Below the pieces are notes generated by a model that searched no databases, was not told the origin of the DNA, and saw nothing but the letters and a program-made list of their open reading frames with translations. A program made the position numbers and the translations under genes. Source: CBDCYS01 sp965226245 (GTDB taxonomy: Bacteria > Acidobacteriota > Terriglobia > Bryobacterales > UBA6623). Taken from it: 64,000 nucleotides of DNA. The stretch lies in NCBI GenBank assembly GCA_965226245.1, contig CBDDCL010000015.1, forward strand, positions 2,790,001 to 2,854,000. The letters run 5' to 3'. This document shows, in pieces, positions 8,556 to 17,462 of this stretch; positions within the stretch are counted from its first letter, which is position 1, and every line of letters starts with the position of its first letter.

Positions 8556-9647
8556 TTAAGGCCTCACCGCCACGCGAAGATCCTGTCCTTCACCCGCGCG
8601 ATCAAACGCAGCTTCGGCGTCCGATAAGGAATACTCGTCATGCACCAAATCCGCGAACGGGAACCGGCCGCCGTGTTCCACCAGAAATGCGACTGCCTCA
8701 CCTAAGTCTTCCGGCCGATAGTTGTGATTTCCCACGATCGTCAAACACCGGCGCACCACGGATTCCGGGTCCAGGGCGATAGGCGGAGTGGGAAACGTAC
8801 TTCCGATCAGCACATATCGGCCACCGATCCGTGGCAATTTGACGCCCGTTGCGACGGCGCTGGGGGCTCCCGATAATTCCACCGCCAAGTCCACTCCATG
8901 TCCTGCAGTCAAGTCTCGCACACGGTCGATCAATTCTTGCTCGTTCTCGGAAACGAGTAACGTGCGCGTGCCTCCGAACTTGCTGGCCCGCTCGAGACGA
9001 TCTGCATTGACGTCACAGATGATCACTTCTTGAGCCCCGCCGCACCGCGCCATGGCGGCGGCCGTCAACCCGAGCATCCCGGCGCCTTGAATCAAGACCG
9101 TCTTCCCTTCGCAACCTCCCCCGACGCGCATCGCAGCCGCAACGGTTGCCGTAGCGCAGTTGGCTGGGCAGGCGACTGTGTCGGGCAAGGAATCCGGCAC
9201 GCGAAAAATGGCGGTGCCAGCGGCCAGGTGACAGTAATCGGCCAATCCGCCGCTGAGCGGATGCTCCGGAACAATCTTCTCGTGGCCATACTTGAACAGG
9301 TGCTCGCATTTCTGCGGGACGTCGTTGTCGCAGAAAAAGCAATCGCCGCAGCTGGCCGCAATTGACCAGGTGATTCGATCCCCAACCTGGAGACGCTGGC
9401 CCGAATAATAGCAAACGGTTTGGTCAGCATCGAGGCGCTCGACCACCCCTATGATTTCATGTCCCAGTACCGTCGGCACGGGCGTGGAGCGGTGCCCCAG
9501 GAACGTGTGCACGTCGCTTCCGCAAAGCGTCGCACAGGTAACGCGGACCAGCACCTCACCGGGTCCCACTGTAGGTAGTTCGTAATGCTCCAGCGTCAAC
9601 GGCTGGCCCGCCTCGTGAAACACGGCAACTAACGACGTAGTGGCCAT
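8556..9647 (-). CDS. Zinc-dependent alcohol dehydrogenase, phosphonate-cluster type
   Basis: 363 residues, medium-chain dehydrogenase fold. Catalytic zinc ligands are in TLCGSDVHTFLGH and VLGHEIIGVVERL. The structural zinc loop has four Cys (CGDCFFCDNDVPQKC). The NAD-binding segment reads VLIQGAGMLGLTAAAMARCGGA. The sequence resembles the family annotated as phosphonate-catabolism-associated alcohol dehydrogenase. It starts 13 bases after the aldehyde dehydrogenase stop at 9661, so the two are co-transcribed. A plausible reaction is oxidation of 2-hydroxyethylphosphonate or a similar alcohol to phosphonoacetaldehyde, the substrate of the neighbour; this step is inferred. Confidence 0.85.
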   Translation of the reverse strand: MATTSLVAVFHEAGQPLTLEHYELPTVGPGEVLVRVTCATLCGSDVHTFLGHRSTPVPTVLGHEIIGVVERLDADQTVCYYSGQRLQVGDRITWSIAASCGDCFFCDNDVPQKCEHLFKYGHEKIVPEHPLSGGLADYCHLAAGTAIFRVPDSLPDTVACPANCATATVAAAMRVGGGCEGKTVLIQGAGMLGLTAAAMARCGGAQEVIICDVNADRLERASKFGGTRTLLVSENEQELIDRVRDLTAGHGVDLAVELSGAPSAVATGVKLPRIGGRYVLIGSTFPTPPIALDPESVVRRCLTIVGNHNYRPEDLGEAVAFLVEHGGRFPFADLVHDEYSLSDAEAAFDRAGEGQDLRVAVRP

Positions 9648-9660
9648 AAGCTATGCCCAG

Positions 9661-11112
9661 CTACCAACCCATATTCACATTCTTGATTTGCGTGTAACTA
9701 AGCAGCTCTTCAAAACACTCTTCCTGCCCAATGCCACTTTGCTTCCAGCCACCGTACGGCGCCCCCAAATAGCGGCCATTGGTGTTGATCCAAATATACC
9801 CTGCTTCCACGCGCTGGGCCGTTTCCATGGCCTGCGCCAGGTCTTTGGTAACGATCGCTGCAGTCAGCCCATAGATCAATTCATTCGCATGGGCGATCAT
9901 CTCTTCGTAATCGTCCCACGTAAACACGGACATGACGGGACCGAAAATCTCCTCGCGGGCGATCCGCATATGTGGCTGGACACCGTCGAACACCGTGGGC
10001 GACACAAAGAACCCTCGTTCGTACATCTCGCCTTCCGGTTTGCCGCCACCGGTCAGCAATTGCGCGCCTTCTTCCTTGCCGGAGGCGATGTAGCCCATGA
10101 CGCGATCGAATTGCTCCTGGGAGACAATCGGCCCGACCTCATAGTCTTCCAGCCAAGGAAAACCGACCGGGAGTTTCTCAGCCTCCGCGACCAAATGCGC
10201 GACAACTTCATCGTGGATCGACTGGTGCACAAATACGCGTGAGGTCGAGCTGCACGATTGGCCTTGGCGGTTCATGTTCATTCCCTTGATCGCCAACCTG
10301 GCCGCCCGCTGGGGATCCGCGTCGGGAAAGATGATGATCGGATTCTTGCCGCCCAGCTCCAGCGAGACTTTCTTGAGACCTTCCGCGGCCTCCTTGGCAA
10401 TCATTCGCCCCGTTTCAACCGAACCGATGAAGGCGATGCGATGTACGTCCGGATGACGGACCAATGCCGAACCGGCGACGGCGTCACCAGTCAGCACATT
10501 CACCACGCCAGCTGGAAAGATGCCCTCACAGAGTTCGCCGAATCGCAATCCCGACAACGGCGCTTGTTCGGGTTGTTTGACGACGACGCAATTACCAGCG
10601 GCCAAAGGGGCGGCCACCTTATCCGCGCAAAAACGAAACGGATGATTGAACGGATTGATCTTGGCCACGACGCCAAACGGCTGACGCATCGTAAAGTTTA
10701 AATGCCGCGGTCCGTTGATCAGCGTTTCACCTTTGACCTCGCGCATCATGGCGGCGAAATACCGAAGCGAATCGGCCGAGATCTTCATATCCGCACGCAT
10801 GCCCGCGACCGCATTCCCGGAATCGTAGGCGTCCAACAGGGCCAGTTCTTCCGTATGCTCGATGATTCGATCGGCCAACTGTTCCAGGCATTGGGCCCGC
10901 CCGGCAGGCGGTACGTTCCGCCATTGCGCAAATGCTTCTTTGGCCACGGCCACGGCGCGGTTGACGTCTTCTTCATTGGCCAGCGGCACTTCGCCGAGCA
11001 CGTCGCCGGTGGATGGATTTCGCGATGTCAGAGTCTGCCCTGATGCGCTGGGAGACCACTGGCCGCCGATGTAGAGGCCTTTGGGGGTGAAGTTGATTGA
11101 GGAGTGGGACAT
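9661..11112 (-). CDS. Aldehyde dehydrogenase, candidate phosphonoacetaldehyde dehydrogenase
   Basis: About 483 residues from the ATG at 11112 (MSHSSINFTPKGLYIGGQW). An upstream alternative start would add 25 residues without family likeness. The catalytic Cys is in NRQGQSCSSTSRVF, the general-base Glu in VSLELGGKNPI, and the cofactor motif is INPFNHPFRF. The C-terminus SGIGQEECFEELLSYTQIKNVN is typical. Next to a phosphonoacetate-hydrolase-like gene the expected role is NAD(P)-dependent oxidation of phosphonoacetaldehyde to phosphonoacetate (PhnY-like). The sequence alone only shows the ALDH superfamily; a succinate-semialdehyde or betaine-aldehyde type is the main alternative. Confidence 0.82.
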   Translation of the reverse strand: MSHSSINFTPKGLYIGGQWSPSASGQTLTSRNPSTGDVLGEVPLANEEDVNRAVAVAKEAFAQWRNVPPAGRAQCLEQLADRIIEHTEELALLDAYDSGNAVAGMRADMKISADSLRYFAAMMREVKGETLINGPRHLNFTMRQPFGVVAKINPFNHPFRFCADKVAAPLAAGNCVVVKQPEQAPLSGLRFGELCEGIFPAGVVNVLTGDAVAGSALVRHPDVHRIAFIGSVETGRMIAKEAAEGLKKVSLELGGKNPIIIFPDADPQRAARLAIKGMNMNRQGQSCSSTSRVFVHQSIHDEVVAHLVAEAEKLPVGFPWLEDYEVGPIVSQEQFDRVMGYIASGKEEGAQLLTGGGKPEGEMYERGFFVSPTVFDGVQPHMRIAREEIFGPVMSVFTWDDYEEMIAHANELIYGLTAAIVTKDLAQAMETAQRVEAGYIWINTNGRYLGAPYGGWKQSGIGQEECFEELLSYTQIKNVNMGW

Positions 11113-11215
11113 GGGAGGTAACGTTCGTGGCGGCTGCCAACCTGATTCACCCGCGGCACAAGGCCCGCGGGGGTCGAAGTAAGACAATCAAACTACGTCT
11201 GCGGAGGCGACTCTC

Positions 11216-12478
11216 TCACCGCCGTGTCCCATTACAAACAAAATCAAATACATCAAAATTCCGTGGGTCTCCAGCCGCCTTGGCCATGTACTCGTCGGTC
11301 AATGGTTCGGAGATCACCATGGGTACCATCTCTTCATAACGTCCGCCATGGGAACGCAAACCGCCTTTGATGAGCGACATGTCGTGATACTCGGGAATGC
11401 GGCCGATCACCACATCGCGGGCCGACATGACAATCAAGTCGCCGATCCGATCGCCGGGCAACTCGAGCTTCTTGACGGCCGCGGGGCGATCGTACACCTC
11501 GGTGATCCCGTCGAGCTGAAACACCCACTCGGCGATCGCCGCCGTTTGCGATGCGTCTTGCAGATAAACCATCACCTCGGAGCCCAGAGAACCGTGATGG
11601 ACCACATAGGGATCGGTGATCGGACAGATGACTGCGTTGCCTTTGCCGAACTCTTTGTCCAGTAGCGACTCGAGGTAGATCACGTTAGGTTCGCCATCTT
11701 CCTTGTTCTTGGCGTTCATGCCGTGGTCCGCGGTAATTCCCACGATGGCGCCCGACTCGAGCATGCGGCCGATTTCCGTGTCGATGCCCTGGTAAAAATC
11801 CAGGGATTCAGGCGTGTGCGGTGCAAACTTGTGCTGCATATAGTCGGTCAACGACAGGTAAAGAAAATCCGCCATACCGCGCTCAATCAGTTTGGCGCCA
11901 GCGGCCAAGACAAACAGACTGGCCTCGGCGCTATAGATTTCAGGCGTGGGAAGCCCCACCAGCTGTTCCACGCCACTGATTCCATGCGTGCCGGCTTCGG
12001 CCTTGCTGGCGAATTCCGAGGAAAACGCAATCCCTTCCAGCTCGTGGGATAAAATGTCCAGCAGCTTGTTCTTGGCCGTTACCATCGCCACCTTGCGTCC
12101 CGCTTTGGCCGCCGCGGCCAGAATGGTTCCACATCGCAGGTACTTCGAGGAATTCATCATCACCTCTTCACCCGTCTCCGGCTCGATGAAGAAGTTGCCC
12201 CCAAAACCCGTCACCGCCGGTGGCATACCGGTCGTGATCGAGGCGTTGTTAACGTTGGTAAACGACGGTAGCGCGCCGCGGACCATGCCGCGATACCCCC
12301 CGGGAATCACACGCGCCAAGTTAGGCATCCGTCCGAGCGCGAGGGAGGTACTGAGATATTCGTCGCCGCAGCCATCGACACAGATAACCACGATCGGTCG
12401 TGCGGGTGGGGAGTAAGATCGGCCATTCACGGAAAACGTCGCCGCTGAGTAGTTCGAACTGTTAGCAGTGTTGCTCAT
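11216..12478 (-). CDS. phnA: Phosphonoacetate hydrolase-like enzyme (alkaline phosphatase superfamily)
   Basis: 420 residues from the ATG at 12478. The N-terminus FSVNGRSYSPPARPIVVICVDGCGDEYL holds the first metal-binding Asp. MVRGALPSFTNVNNASITTG supplies the nucleophile Thr, and SLTDYMQHKFAPHTPES plus VGITADHGMNAKN the further Asp/His ligands of the two-zinc site. Layout and the PSFTNVNN motif match phosphonoacetate hydrolase (PhnA, unrelated to the C-P lyase cluster gene also called phnA). That enzyme splits phosphonoacetate to acetate and phosphate. A nucleotide pyrophosphatase-type relative is the alternative. The ATG overlaps the stop of an upstream frame fragment (TGATG). It heads the aldehyde and alcohol dehydrogenase genes. 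Confidence 0.83.
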   Translation of the reverse strand: MSNTANSSNYSAATFSVNGRSYSPPARPIVVICVDGCGDEYLSTSLALGRMPNLARVIPGGYRGMVRGALPSFTNVNNASITTGMPPAVTGFGGNFFIEPETGEEVMMNSSKYLRCGTILAAAAKAGRKVAMVTAKNKLLDILSHELEGIAFSSEFASKAEAGTHGISGVEQLVGLPTPEIYSAEASLFVLAAGAKLIERGMADFLYLSLTDYMQHKFAPHTPESLDFYQGIDTEIGRMLESGAIVGITADHGMNAKNKEDGEPNVIYLESLLDKEFGKGNAVICPITDPYVVHHGSLGSEVMVYLQDASQTAAIAEWVFQLDGITEVYDRPAAVKKLELPGDRIGDLIVMSARDVVIGRIPEYHDMSLIKGGLRSHGGRYEEMVPMVISEPLTDEYMAKAAGDPRNFDVFDFVCNGTRR

Positions 12479-12630
12479 CAATAATCTAAGATGGCCCCGA
12501 TCGGATCGATCAACAGAACTCCCTGCGTTGCCAGAGCCGGTTCCAGGGCAGGACGTCGCGGGGCCGGGACCAGCTCGTCGAGCCAAGGCAATTCCGGATA
12601 TTCGTGCGCAAGCCACACCGCGGGCCAGCT
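12478..12630 (-). pseudogene. Possible C-terminal fragment of an upstream gene
   Basis: A reading frame with coding-like composition (WLAHEYPELPWLDELVPAP ... VLLIDPIGAILDY) ends in a TGA that overlaps the ATG of the phosphonoacetate-hydrolase gene. This is the usual look of translational coupling. Its 5' part is missing, because about 50 codons upstream lies the stop of the beta-propeller gene. I do not recognise the family. It may be the tail of a lost first gene of the phosphonate operon. Confidence 0.4.
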
Positions 12631-12636
12631 TACACT

Positions 12637-14172
12637 TTACTCCTTCAGCCGGTTCAGCGTGTAGGCCGCAAGGCGGGTGACAAGCGGCTCCCCATCGGCT
12701 GAGCGGATTCCGCTGGGCCTCAATTCATAGACACGGCCCGGAACCAGCGTCTCGAGCGCGAGCGTCGCCCGCAGACCGTCTTCCGACAGCGTGACGCCGG
12801 TCACCTTGGCCGGGGTGACGTCCGTTTTCGGCGACCCGTAGTTGGCGTGATAGAGGTAATAATAGTGCGTCATCGAATAGTTCGAGGTTTGCCGGGCCGT
12901 CTCACGATCGAGGGGCTTGGTGAACGTCAGCTCGAAGCCTTTCTTGGTGAGGCGCATGTGCAGAATGTCCATGGGGACCTTGCCGCTCCATGTGATCTTC
13001 TGCAAGCCCTCGGTGGAGCCGCCCCACACTCTTGAAGTTTGCGCGGTGTACAAGCTGCCGTCGATTGTGGAAAACGCCAGACGGTTGTTGGCCATTCGCA
13101 AGCCATTGCCTTCGATGAAGATGAAACAGGCGCCCTGATACACCCCGCCAACCTTTTCGAGATCCGCGCGAAGAATGCGGCGGTAGGTCCACTCCGCCAC
13201 GAAGAGCTGGCCGCTATAAGGCCCGAACTTGCCGCCACTCGTATCGAACAGCGGCTGAGCGACCGAGCCGCTCATGTCGTTCTGCGGAAACTGGATCGCG
13301 GGCATCTTGCGGCGTTCGGCGAGCACGGCGATCGGGGCTTCCACGGGATCTTGGGCGAAGGTTTCATCCCAATTGAGCGACCCGGGGTGTCCGTGAAAAG
13401 CGCCGGGAGTGATGTGGTGCAACGGAGAGGTGCCCACCCAGCCGCCCTGGTTGTCGGTCGCGAATAGATCTCCTTGTGCGCTGCGGACTAGGCCGTTGGG
13501 TTGGCGAAAGCCGCACGACATGCGGCTGACGCTGCCGCCGGGGCTAATCTTCACGGAACAGCCGCGATAGGGAACCGGAGAGTAGTGTCCCACGCGATTG
13601 ACGAAACCTTCTTTGGGATTTTCGGCCTTGCGTCCCTTACGAGTGAACTCGCCGCGCACCGGGAAACGCGGGTTGGCCCCGCCCGAGGCGAGGCTGAGGG
13701 TGACATAGAAATTGCCGGCCTCATCCCGCACAGGCCCGGCGATCAGCTCATGGTAGTTGCCGGAAAGCCCCCAGCCGTCCGCGATCGTTTCATAGACGTC
13801 GGCCAGCCCGTCGCCGTCGCTGTCGGCCACGCGCGTCAACTCGGGTACTTGCGCCACAAAGAATTCGCCCGGCTTTCCGGGCAGGATTCCAAGCGGGGTG
13901 TGCAGCCCCGAAGCAAACCTGCGCCAGCGTCCCGAGCCGGTGTCGAGGGAGTAGATGTAGCCGCGGCGAAAAGTCGCGTAGAGCCTGCCGTCGGGACCAA
14001 AGGTGATTGCACTGATCTCAGGCGCAATGCCGCGCGGCGCGCGGACAGTCTCGACTGAGTAAGAATCGGCGGGCACCTGCGCATGAGCGTCCGCGGCAAT
14101 TGCCAAGAATAATAACAGAGCCCCGAACGCAAGTGAGGGGTCAAATCGCCAACCACAACGCAACGCGCCCAT
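12637..14172 (-). CDS. Secreted beta-propeller protein, sorbosone-dehydrogenase-like
   Basis: 511 residues from the ATG at 14172, with a signal peptide (LAFGALLLFLAIAADAHA). The body is a six-bladed propeller of the kind found in membrane-bound or PVC-type sugar dehydrogenases: ISAITFGPDGRLYATFRRGYIY, LTRVADSDGDGLADVYE (calcium-type acidic loop), FRQPNGLVRSAQGDLFATDNQGGW, YSGQLFVAEWTYRRILRADLE. A C-terminal Ig-like segment (VPMDILHMRLTKKGFELTFTKPLD) follows. The start codon overlaps the stop of the upstream cytochrome gene (TGATG), so the two are translated together. An electron-transfer partnership with that cytochrome is inferred; the substrate is unknown. Confidence 0.8.
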   Translation of the reverse strand: MGALRCGWRFDPSLAFGALLLFLAIAADAHAQVPADSYSVETVRAPRGIAPEISAITFGPDGRLYATFRRGYIYSLDTGSGRWRRFASGLHTPLGILPGKPGEFFVAQVPELTRVADSDGDGLADVYETIADGWGLSGNYHELIAGPVRDEAGNFYVTLSLASGGANPRFPVRGEFTRKGRKAENPKEGFVNRVGHYSPVPYRGCSVKISPGGSVSRMSCGFRQPNGLVRSAQGDLFATDNQGGWVGTSPLHHITPGAFHGHPGSLNWDETFAQDPVEAPIAVLAERRKMPAIQFPQNDMSGSVAQPLFDTSGGKFGPYSGQLFVAEWTYRRILRADLEKVGGVYQGACFIFIEGNGLRMANNRLAFSTIDGSLYTAQTSRVWGGSTEGLQKITWSGKVPMDILHMRLTKKGFELTFTKPLDRETARQTSNYSMTHYYYLYHANYGSPKTDVTPAKVTGVTLSEDGLRATLALETLVPGRVYELRPSGIRSADGEPLVTRLAAYTLNRLKE

Positions 14173-16739
14173 CAATTCGTCCCCAGTTTGATGATCGTCA
14201 CATCGAAACGAACGTCCCTTCCCGGTGGAATTTCAAGCTTCCCCTCGATCGCTTGCCCCAGCGTCGAGATCACCTCGACCCCGTCCGGATCTCCCACCAG
14301 GAACCACGCCGGCTGCTCAACCCGAGCGATCGTGAACTGGCGAACGATGCCGCGGTTTCCGTCCGCCGCCACGACCCTTTCGTAAACATCGACCCCGTCA
14401 ACTTGATAGTGGAACCGGGGACGTCCGTCGATCATGCGATGCCCGCGATAGCGCCGCTGAGGGATGCGGTCCAGCGAGCCGATTCGTATGGGAAACTCCG
14501 TCGTCCGGTAGAAAATATCGCCCAGCAAGTCGACGGTTCGGGTGAGGTTGGTAGTCCTGTCCCGCTTCTCGAAAAGCGTCCCGGTCAAGTCGACAAAACC
14601 GCCCAGCCAGGCATACCGCAAACGAACCGCGTCGGCATCGAAGCAGTAGGAAACGTCGTCCGGCAACCCGACGGCGATCGCGGCGGGCGTCGCCTCCGGC
14701 ATATAGAATCGGACCACAACCGCCTTGGACCCGGGCACGGGGCGGGCCTCGGCGTCCGTTGGGGCGTCTTCGGCTCGGAACCCATCGGGCAGGGGCATGC
14801 GAGCGCCCATCGAGAATGCCGCCCAGAGCGTTTCGATGGTCTGATCTGCTTCCTCCAGTGGCGTGGAGCTGAAATAGTTTGGCATCGAGGTGCCCGAGAG
14901 GATTCGTGCCGGATCCCGCATCCAGCGGCGGAACCAGTCGAACCGCAGCCGCTCAGCGGTCTGGCTCAAGTGCGGACCGTCTTCCCCTAGCGGCGCTCTG
15001 TCCTCGAAACCGTGACAGCCAATGCAGCTCATGCCTTGCTTGGCCGAGTTCGTTCCCAGCAGCCCGACGCCGCTGGATTCCTGGGCAGCTGGCACAGCCG
15101 GGCCCGCCTCGTCATCATTCGGGTCAGCACCCGACACTTTCGCCATCCCAGCGCCGAACTCAGCGGCGTAACTCGGGTCGTAGTGGGGCATTCGCAGATC
15201 ACCCTCGGTGCGGGCCCTTTTCCGTTTCGTCATCACGTCGCTGATCCAAGCCCGGCGCAGCTTCGCTCCGGCGCCGGCCAGCGAGGGAGCCTTCTCGGCC
15301 AAAGGAGCGGTGGGGCCGCCATGATCCGTTTCGTGACACGCTACACAACGAAGCTGTTGCGCGCGGCGGCGAAAATCGTGAATCGGGGCTGGACTGCGGT
15401 CGGGATTCTTGCGATAAGCCCCCAGAAACGCCTTGAGCGCCGAGCGGTCATCCTCGCTCAGATGGTAGACGGGAACCCCGCCGGGCTTGCCGGCCAGGCA
15501 GCTGCGCTCCGGCGAAAGCTCTTCGAGCCGGGGAGCGGCATGTTTGTTCCCGAGCATGCCCGCGCCTTCCCGCCGTTCCTTCAGTGCATGGCACGAAAGA
15601 CATCCCACAGACTGCACCAGCCTTCGCCCGCGAGACGCATCGCCCGGTTTCCAGGGTTGCTCGAAGGCCTCGTTTCTCGATCGCGTGAGCAGGGCGGCCA
15701 AGTTGTAAGCTTCCTCGTCGCTCAGCATCATCGACGGCATTCGCCCGCCCGGGTCGAACCGCAGCGGGTCCTTCAGGTAAGCCTTCAGAGATTCCAGGGA
15801 CATCTTCGAGCCCATGCCGTCGAGCGACAACCCCGGCTGTTCGTGGCAGGCGGCGCAGCCAATCGTACTGTAGGTTTCACGCCCGAAGTAGGGGCCTCGC
15901 TCGTTCGACATGCGTTTATGCTCGAAGTCGCCGCCTCCGCCGAGCGAGAGCAGATAGCTGGTCACATCGCGGCGTTGCTGTTCGCCGAGCTGCCGCGGCA
16001 TCACCGAGCCCGGCCGAAACGCCTGGGGATCTCCGAGCCAATGGTAAAGCCAGCGGGGACTCACCCGGCTTCCAATCGAAGTCAAATCCGGACCTTGGCG
16101 GCCGCGCAATGAAGCGGAATCGGTTCGATGGCAGTTCACGCAGCCGAACTCTTCGGCGAGCAGCCGCCCCTTCCCGGCAAGCTTGTCCCGCAGGCTAGGC
16201 CCGCTGGTCGGCGCATGGCTGAAGCGCGACGGCGGAATCGGTTCCATTGGGAAATGGCCGGCTTTCCAGCGAAGCCGCAAGCGGGCCTCCCCCGGCTCGC
16301 GGCGATACCGTATGGTGACCGGGTGGCGGCCCGTCTCCAGCTCCACGCCGGCGCCGGGGACCAGATTGCCGCCGACGCGGATCTCCGCCCCGCCACCGTC
16401 GAACAGATAGCGCCCAGATCGCAAGATGGAGAGGAAACCCTTCCACTCCGCCTTGAAACTCTGCGACAAAGAAGCATGCAGAGACTCACCGGCGTCCAGG
16501 TAGAAGTTCGGCGCCAGCGTGACAAGGCTCACCGAATGCCTGTCATCGTGGATCGTCGCAACAAGCCCGGGGAGGGGGCTTTCGCCCTGATTCACCTGCA
16601 ACGACGGCTCCCCGCTAGCGGATGAGGTCCCCGCCTGGGCGAGGGCTTTCGGTGCGCCGGAGAGACCCAGCAGGACCAAAAAGGCGACAAGTCCCCCATG
16701 GCGCCACGCCCGGGCGGCAACTGGCTGGCTGACCAACAT
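14172..16739 (-). CDS. Secreted PA14-like, pentahaem c-type cytochrome
   Basis: 855 residues with a signal peptide. An N-terminal beta-rich, PA14-like domain (about residues 55-175) is followed by five CxxCH haem sites: CVNCH, CAACH, CLSCH, CVACH and CIGCH, between about residues 200 and 580. The C-terminal 200 residues have no haem and look beta-rich (FHYQVDGVDVYERVVAADG). This architecture is common in Acidobacteriota and Planctomycetota next to propeller dehydrogenases, and the downstream gene here is exactly that. The role is probably periplasmic electron transfer linked to sugar oxidation. No terminal reductase is visible nearby. Confidence 0.85.
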   Translation of the reverse strand: MLVSQPVAARAWRHGGLVAFLVLLGLSGAPKALAQAGTSSASGEPSLQVNQGESPLPGLVATIHDDRHSVSLVTLAPNFYLDAGESLHASLSQSFKAEWKGFLSILRSGRYLFDGGGAEIRVGGNLVPGAGVELETGRHPVTIRYRREPGEARLRLRWKAGHFPMEPIPPSRFSHAPTSGPSLRDKLAGKGRLLAEEFGCVNCHRTDSASLRGRQGPDLTSIGSRVSPRWLYHWLGDPQAFRPGSVMPRQLGEQQRRDVTSYLLSLGGGGDFEHKRMSNERGPYFGRETYSTIGCAACHEQPGLSLDGMGSKMSLESLKAYLKDPLRFDPGGRMPSMMLSDEEAYNLAALLTRSRNEAFEQPWKPGDASRGRRLVQSVGCLSCHALKERREGAGMLGNKHAAPRLEELSPERSCLAGKPGGVPVYHLSEDDRSALKAFLGAYRKNPDRSPAPIHDFRRRAQQLRCVACHETDHGGPTAPLAEKAPSLAGAGAKLRRAWISDVMTKRKRARTEGDLRMPHYDPSYAAEFGAGMAKVSGADPNDDEAGPAVPAAQESSGVGLLGTNSAKQGMSCIGCHGFEDRAPLGEDGPHLSQTAERLRFDWFRRWMRDPARILSGTSMPNYFSSTPLEEADQTIETLWAAFSMGARMPLPDGFRAEDAPTDAEARPVPGSKAVVVRFYMPEATPAAIAVGLPDDVSYCFDADAVRLRYAWLGGFVDLTGTLFEKRDRTTNLTRTVDLLGDIFYRTTEFPIRIGSLDRIPQRRYRGHRMIDGRPRFHYQVDGVDVYERVVAADGNRGIVRQFTIARVEQPAWFLVGDPDGVEVISTLGQAIEGKLEIPPGRDVRFDVTIIKLGTN

Positions 16740-16945
16740 CCGAACGCCATTGTATCGTCTCTCCCGCGCCGGGCCGAATGATGACGCCGGCCAGCCGACC
16801 TCGCCAGTCTGCGAAGCGCAATGCGGGACCTACCGGTCCAGTCTGCCGCGCAACGGAATCTGCTAAGATGCTTCCCGCCTCGCGAAATCATCGCAAACCT
16901 CCTTCAGGTGGCTACGATGGACCGAATAACTCTGGAGTCCCGGCT

Positions 16946-17419
16946 ATGAAACGACGATGGTTGGTGATCACACCGTTGCTCTGCCTGACTGCGTGCAGCA
17001 TTCCGAGCGATCAGCCTGTACAGAAGAAAGCTCCGAAACGTCCCGTGGTGCAGGTCTTCGATGAATCACGCCGATTCACCTCCGAAAACCGTGTCAGCAT
17101 CGACTTTGTCAAAGACAACCTTCTAGGAAAGGACTACCTGCCGGGCGGCAACCTCGCGGAGTACAAGCAAGGGAACAAGACGTACCAGCAGTTCCTAACG
17201 CGAGTTGACACGGCCGAGAAGGCGGCGTTTCTTCTCGTGGATTTCAGGGACGATCTTACGGACGCGAAGTACATTGCGTACATGGGCGGCTATTTCGGCC
17301 ACGATGGCGATCAGCCGGTGCTGGTGTTCCAGAAAGGAAGGTCGCTGGCCGGCGTGATCGGCCTGCCTGAAAAGGAAGCCGACATGGCGGCCCGCGTGTT
17401 TGCGGCAGCGCTGGATTAG
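16946..17419 (+). CDS. Small lipoprotein of unknown function
   Basis: 157 residues from the ATG at 16946, preceded by TGGAG. The N-terminus MKRRWLVITPLLCLTACSI is a lipoprotein signal with a clear lipobox (LTAC), so the mature protein is anchored at Cys 17. The remainder (FDESRRFTSENRVSIDFVKDNLLGKDYLPGGN and YIAYMGGYFGHDGDQPVLVFQKG) matches no family I recognise. An in-frame upstream start at 16778 would bury the signal peptide and is unlikely. It is convergent with the RNase D gene. Confidence 0.75.
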   Translation: MKRRWLVITPLLCLTACSIPSDQPVQKKAPKRPVVQVFDESRRFTSENRVSIDFVKDNLLGKDYLPGGNLAEYKQGNKTYQQFLTRVDTAEKAAFLLVDFRDDLTDAKYIAYMGGYFGHDGDQPVLVFQKGRSLAGVIGLPEKEADMAARVFAAALD

Positions 17420-17462
17420 CCCGGATTAGCCCGCAAAGATCCGGACGATGCTGGAAGACTCG

